NCBI RefSeq assembly: GCF_030704535.1
Contig: NC_081818.1
Span: forward strand, 27,169,501-27,233,500
DNA from: Vitis vinifera
Lineage: Eukaryota; Streptophyta; Magnoliopsida; Vitales; Vitaceae
Length of the DNA: 64,000 nt
Direction of reading: 5' to 3'
The notes under the pieces: generated by a model
What the model was told of the DNA's origin: nothing
What the model saw: the letters and a program-made list of their open reading frames with translations, nothing else
Database searches by the model: none
Part shown: positions 59,374 through 64,000 of the stretch, one piece after another
Numbering within the stretch: the first letter of the stretch is position 1
Layout: every line of letters begins with the position of its first letter
Position numbers and translations under genes: made by a program

Positions 59374-59486
59374 AAGTTTGAGAAGGAGCTACAGAAATTA
59401 GAATGCTCTGTTAGTTACAAGATCGATTCAACTGGTGGGAGAAGAGGGAGGAAAAGTTTTGGGGAATTGACCAAAGTGTGTCAATG

Positions 59487-62400
59487 AAACTTCGTATACT
59501 ATCGTTGAATGTTAGAGGGATTAATAAGGGGGACAAGCGCAAAGCCATTAAGTCTTTGATATGTTCGCATTCAGCCAATCTTGTTTGTCGTCAAGAAACG
59601 AAGGTTCAACAGATGTTAGCTTGTTTGGTGAGGAGCCTAGGTGTGGGTAAGTGCTTGGACTGGGGGGCGGTGGATGCTAAGGGCCAAGCAAGGGGGGATT
59701 GTGGTTTTTTAGGATAATCGGGTGCTGAAGCTTATTAAGATGGAGCATGGTGCATTCTTAGTTTCATGTCATTTCAGAAACTAAGGATAACTCTGTTTGG
59801 ATGTTTTCGAGGGTTTATGGGCCTATTTTGGTTGAGGAGAGGGAAGACTTTTGGGCTGAGTTAAGTGCTATTAGAGGTCTCCGGAGCGACCCTTGGTGTG
59901 TGGGTAGGGACTTTAATGTAGTGAGATTTCTGGAGCAAAGCAGGTACTGTCAAAGAATGTCAACTTCCATAAGGCACTTTTAGGAGGTTATTGAAGAGTT
60001 ACACCTTAAAGATCTCCCCTTGTCTAGTGGTTTGTTTACTTGGTGTGGTGGGTTAAACAATTGTTTAGCCTGTAGGTTGGGTTGTTTTCTCATTTCTGAT
60101 GATTGAAAGGATCAATTCAATGGCGTGGTCCATAGAACCCTGCAAAATCCAACCTTTGATCATGCACCAATCATGTTAGATGGTGAAAGGACAAGGAAAG
60201 AAAGACTTCATTCAAATTTGAAAATATGTGATTAAAGGTGGAAGGTTTCAAAGACCTTATTAGGAACTAGTAGGAGGGGTACAATGTATAGGGGTCTTAC
60301 AGTCACAGTTTGGTTGTAAAGCTCAAAACCTTGAAGCAAGCCCATAAAGTATGAAATAAAGATGTTTTTAGTAATGTTTCCACCAAAAAACTTGAGGCTT
60401 TGGTGGAGCTAGGGTTGTGGGATGCAAAGGAAAGGGAAAAGACCCTAACAACAGAGAAATATGAGGTTAAAAGAGGGGTGGTAAACGAGTTTCAAAAATG
60501 GGCAATGTTGGAGGAAATTTTGTGGAGACAAAAATCAAGAGAGTTGTGGCTAAAAGAAAAGGATAAAAACATAAGATTTTTTCACAAAATGGCCAATGCC
60601 CAAAGGAGGAATTTTTTGGACAACTTAAGAGTAAATGGTGATTTACTAGAAGGGGTGGCAAATGCCTTTCGATGCTTTCTGAGGTGGGGGAGTGGAGATC
60701 GAGTATAGGTGGGCTGGTTTTTAACTCATTGTCATCTGTAGGTTCAGCAGCCTTGGAGTTTCCTTTTACCAAAGATGAGGTTTTTATAGCTTTATCTAGC
60801 TTGTGTGGTGATAAGACCTCAGGTCTGGATGGCTTTACCTTGGCTTTTTGGCGATGTTGGGATTTCATTTTTTGATAGGAAACGACAAAGGGATATATTG
60901 ATAGAAAAAAAAAAGTACAAGAGAAGGATGAGGAATCCTCCCACCAAAGAAAACTAAACTACAAGAATACAAAAACAAGAAAATACACAGTAAAAACATA
61001 CAAACTCTCTAGATTAGACCAACCCTTTGGAATTGCACACCGCTATCCAATCAAGTTGTAACACATTAAGGGGAGTTCCCTTAAAAACCTTGGAACAAAA
61101 AGCCCAAAGAGAAGCAAGGAAATGAATAGAATCCCAAAGATACTTTGAATTCCTTGCTTTATCCTCAAAAATCCTTACATTTCTTTCCCGCCACACGACC
61201 CAAATCAAAAATCCTCATGAAAAGTGAGGTTATGGGATTCTTCAGAGCGTTCTATGAGTCAAGATCCTTTAACAGGAGTTCAAAAGCTACCTTTTTAGTA
61301 TTGTTGCCTAATAAAGGGGGCCAAACACCTAAAGGACTTTAGGCCTATTAGCTTAGTTGGGGATTTATACAAGCTTCTAGCTAAGGTTCTAGCTAATAGA
61401 CTTAAAAGAGTGATGGGTACATTGGTCTCGGATTTTCAACATGCCTTTGTGAGAGGGAGACAAATTTTGGATGTTGTTTTCATAGCAAATGAAACCATTG
61501 ATTCCAAAATTAGAGACAATTTAAGATAAATCATAAGCAAGTTGGATTGAAAAGGCTCATAAACGTAAATTAGATTTTTTGTCCTTACAGTTATGGAAAA
61601 AATGGGGTTTGGCTCCAAGTGGTTAGGTTGTATTAGATGGTGTATCTCTACAACCTGCTTCTCTGTCTTGGTAAATGGCAATCCTTCAGGTTTATTCAAA
61701 AGCTCTAGAGGGTTGAGACAAGGAAACCCTTTGTCTCCCTATTTTTTTCTTAGTGATGGAGACCTCTCCTACATGCTTTCTAGGGCAAAGGAATGTGGTT
61801 TTATTGAGGGATTCCTAGTCAAAGGAAATGATGATGTAGGAGTGGAAGTCTCCCATTTGTTCTTTGCAAATGATACTCTCATATTTTGTGATGCTAGTAA
61901 GGAAAATCTTGAGCCCCTAAGTTGGGTCTTCATGTGGTTTGAGGCGTATTCAATGCTAAAGATTAATTTGGAGAAAAGTGAATTGATTCCAATTAGGGAT
62001 GTCCCAAATTTGGAGGAGCTTACCGAGGTATTAGGCTGTAAGGTGGGTGCCCTACCAACCACCTACTTAGGCCTCCCTTTTGGTGCTTCTTACAAGTCTA
62101 TTAGGATTTGGGAAAGGGTGGAAGAGCAGTTCCAAAAAGGGTTTGCTTTGTGGAAGAGGCAATATCTTTCAAAAGGTAGAAGACAAACTTTGATTAAGAG
62201 CACTTTATCCAGCTTACTCATTTACCACAGGTCCCTCTTTGTAACATAAGCTAAGATTTTAACTCAAGGTCAACTCAGAAACAAGGGATGAAATATACCT
62301 AACAGATGTCATTTGTGCAAAGCAAATGAAGAAACGGGTGACCATATTCTCCTACACTGTCCAAAAGCTTGCATGTTGCGGTAACTGATTTTTGTTCTAT

Positions 62401-62570
62401 TTGATGTTCAATAGATGATGCACTCTTTTGTGAGAGGGGTGTTCCTGAGTTGGGGAAGCTCCTCAGTTGGCAAAAAATGGAAAAAGGCTTGGAAAGTTGC
62501 CCCTTTATGCCTTTTTTGGTCTATTTGGTGGGAAAGAAATAATAGAGCCTTTGAGAATTGTGAAAGTTAG
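59487..62570 (+). pseudogene. LINE ORF2 of the host LINE, heavily degraded
   Basis: Starts MKLRILSLNVRGIN. The endonuclease is present but broken (LVCRQETK, GRDFNVVRF, DHAPIM). Then a linker ([20 protein letters not shown]), RT pieces (GDKTSGLDGFTLAFW; after the 60868-61206 insert SEVMGFFRAFYESRSF; GLRQGNPLSPYFF; FANDTLIFC, where the catalytic Asp pair is changed to Asn-Asp) and a zf-RVT tail near 62300-62570 (RCHLCKANEETGDHILLHC). Stops and frameshifts throughout. A stretch between the RT thumb and the zf-RVT (near 62250) is missing. Confidence 0.85.
60868..61206 (-). mobile_element. Short 5'-truncated LINE insertion within the host LINE
   Basis: Poly(T) then TTGATAGGAAACGACAAAGG at the left marks the 3' end on the minus strand. 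The coding end reads IWVVWRERNVRIFEDKARNS and matches the LINE at 62742-64000. The host ORF2 frame continues on both sides (...CWDFI before, SEVMGFFRAF after). Target duplication short or imperfect (TCAT-like). Confidence 0.8.
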
Positions 62571-62741
62571 GATGAGATAATTAAAAGTTCTTTTTTGTAC
62601 CTATTTTAGGATTAGATTAGATTGTACATTGGGGATGGGTCTATGTCTTTGTTAGATTTTGTGAATTGGTTAGGTTCCCCATAGAGAGTAGTTGCTTATT
62701 TTTGTGATTTGCCCTTCTAGTTTTTGCTGCTTTGTATACAT

Positions 62742-64000
62742 TTTTTTTTTTTTGATAGGAAACGACAAAGGAATATATTGATAAAAAGAGGTACAAAAGA
62801 AGGATGAGGAATCCTCCCAGCAAAGAAAAACAAAACTACAAGAAATCAAAAAAGAAAGTACATAAAGAGAAAAGACACTCTAGTTACACGCCGCTAACCA
62901 ATCAAGTTGTAGCATGTTAAGAGGAATCCCCTTAAAAACCTTAGAACAAAAAGCCCAAAAAGAGGTAAGAAAACAAATAGAGTCCTAAAGATACTCAGAA
63001 TTCCTTGCTTTGTCCTCAAAAATCCTTGCATTTCTTTCCCGCCACACCACCCACATTATAGCGATGCATGCGTTTTGCCATAAAACAATCCCTCTCTTGG
63101 AAAATCCAAAACCATTAAAATTACTAGATAACATGTCAGAGATGCTCCTTAGGGAAACCCAATCCATCTTTGCTGATTGAAATAATCTGTGCCACAACCC
63201 TATCGTCAAAGAGCAATGAAGGAAGAGGTGATCTACTGTTTCTCCATGCTTCATGCACAACTTACATATGTCAGGGCTAAGTGTTTTGTAGGGTCTTCTC
63301 AATTGTAGCAAGTCATTAGTATTAACCTTCTTGTGAGCCACCAACCAGACAAAGGACTTGACTTTAAAAGGGACTTGAGCATTCCAGACAAACTTGGTAG
63401 GGAAAATTGTAGGCGACTCAGAATATTGGGATAAGGCCAGAAAGAAAGATTTGACTGTGAAAAGACCTGAAGGAGATAAGAACCAAGATCTCTTATCTGG
63501 AACCGAAGATGAAATGTGTAGACGATCTAAAGACTGCATGAGGCCCTCTAGATCTTCTATCTCAGAATCAGAAAGATTTCGGCGAAAAGTGAAATTCCAA
63601 GAGAAAGGGCGGGTATAACCAAGAATTGATGAAATAGGAGCATTTTTATCCGTGACTACTCTAAGTAATCTTGGATATTGGACACCCAAAGGTTGTTCCC
63701 CCCACCACAAGTCATCCCAGAACCGAATTCTATCCCCATTACCTACCACAAACCGAGTAAACTTGGAAAACTCTTGGTAGACTAGTGCAATGGCCTTCCA
63801 AGGACAACGATGAGACCATCTAACTATGTTGTTGACATCCCAACCATTGGAGTGTGATCCATAAATGCTTAAAATCACCTGATGCCATAGAGCAGAACCC
63901 TCTCTAGGATATCTCCACAACCACTTCCCTAAAAGAGCGACATTCCTTATAGATATCTTTCCAAAACCCAATCCCCCTCTCGATTTCGGCTTACATACCA
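62742..64000 (-). mobile_element. LINE of a second subfamily, 3' portion, running off the right edge
   Basis: Poly(T) at about 62743-62755 followed by GATAGGAAACGACAAAGG marks the 3' end; the element continues past 64000. It cuts the 3' UTR of the host LINE. Its ORF2 end differs clearly from the other LINEs. Confidence 0.85.
62985..64000 (-). pseudogene. LINE ORF2 C-terminal part (second subfamily), partial
   Basis: An open frame from the right edge to a TAG at 62985. It contains LGFGKISIRNVALLGKWLWR, GNGDRIRFWDDLWWG, PFKVKSFVWLVAHKKVNTND and the zf-RVT zinc pattern CKLCMKHGETVDHLFLHC, ending WVVWRERNARIFEDKARNSE. The short relative at 60868-61206 reads on past this stop with Trp at that position, so the TAG is probably a mutated Trp codon and the original end was further left. 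Confidence 0.82.

Larger units (their letters stand above)
55440..62741 (+). mobile_element. Old LINE (host copy) broken by two later LINE insertions
   Basis: The ORF1 C-terminal half lies at about 55514-56186 and resumes at 59393-59488. ORF2 begins at 59487 (MKLRILSLNVRGIN) and runs, with many stops, to about 62570, followed by a 3' UTR cut at about 62741 by the next LINE. The frame across the first break is seamless: SKFEKEL on the left, QKLECSVSY on the right. Insertions at 56187-59373 and 60868-61206 interrupt it. Truncated at its 5' end; its own target duplication cannot be checked because the 3' side is disrupted. Confidence 0.8.

Noticed and set aside
55077..64000. Search for further GP210 exons upstream of 55076
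   Set aside because: Every coding-looking stretch is LINE-derived; upstream exons must lie beyond the window.

Overview
This is a stretch of a plant nuclear chromosome: intron-rich protein genes with GT-AG splice sites, AT-rich intergenic DNA, L1-type LINEs carrying a DUF4283-type ORF1, and a Ty1/Copia element with a tRNA-Met primer site. Protein flavour and transposon families point to a woody eudicot. Grapevine (Vitis) is my best guess, from memory of its proteins and LINEs. No database was searched.

The left 28 kb is a compact gene island. From left to right it holds a TMEM245/AI-2E-type membrane protein (minus, 3' end outside the window), an ARM-repeat protein (plus, 2 exons, 338 aa), an Apd1-like thioredoxin-fold [2Fe-2S] protein (minus, 5 exons, 355 aa), a D6PK-like AGC VIII protein kinase (minus, 2 exons, 691 aa), a small unnamed protein (minus, 3 exons, 110 aa) and an hnRNP A/B-like RNA-binding protein with a glycine-rich tail (minus, 6 exons, 376 aa). 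Splice models were built by hand, and every one closes in frame. Small MITE-like repeats sit in introns and spacers.

The right 36 kb is the 3' half of one gene, the nucleoporin GP210/NUP210 (minus). Twenty-four exons (1046 codons plus stop) lie between 28138 and 55076; the N-terminal half lies beyond the right edge. Its introns are swollen by retrotransposons: a solo LTR (32858-33034), a LINE with a twin-priming inversion and a 19-bp target duplication (37338-42854), a nearly intact Copia element with identical 206-bp LTRs (45334-50274), an older degenerate Copia fragment (50540-52352), and a nest of LINEs inside LINEs (about 55440-64000).

From memory, the gene order GP210, RNA-binding protein, small protein, sucrase/ferredoxin-like protein resembles Arabidopsis At5g40480-At5g40510, and D6PK-like kinases neighbour sucrase/ferredoxin-like genes elsewhere in Arabidopsis. 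The genes do not form one pathway. I found no CRISPR, phage or operon-like system. The most informative biology is the retrotransposition record inside GP210 and a GC-AG intron in that gene.
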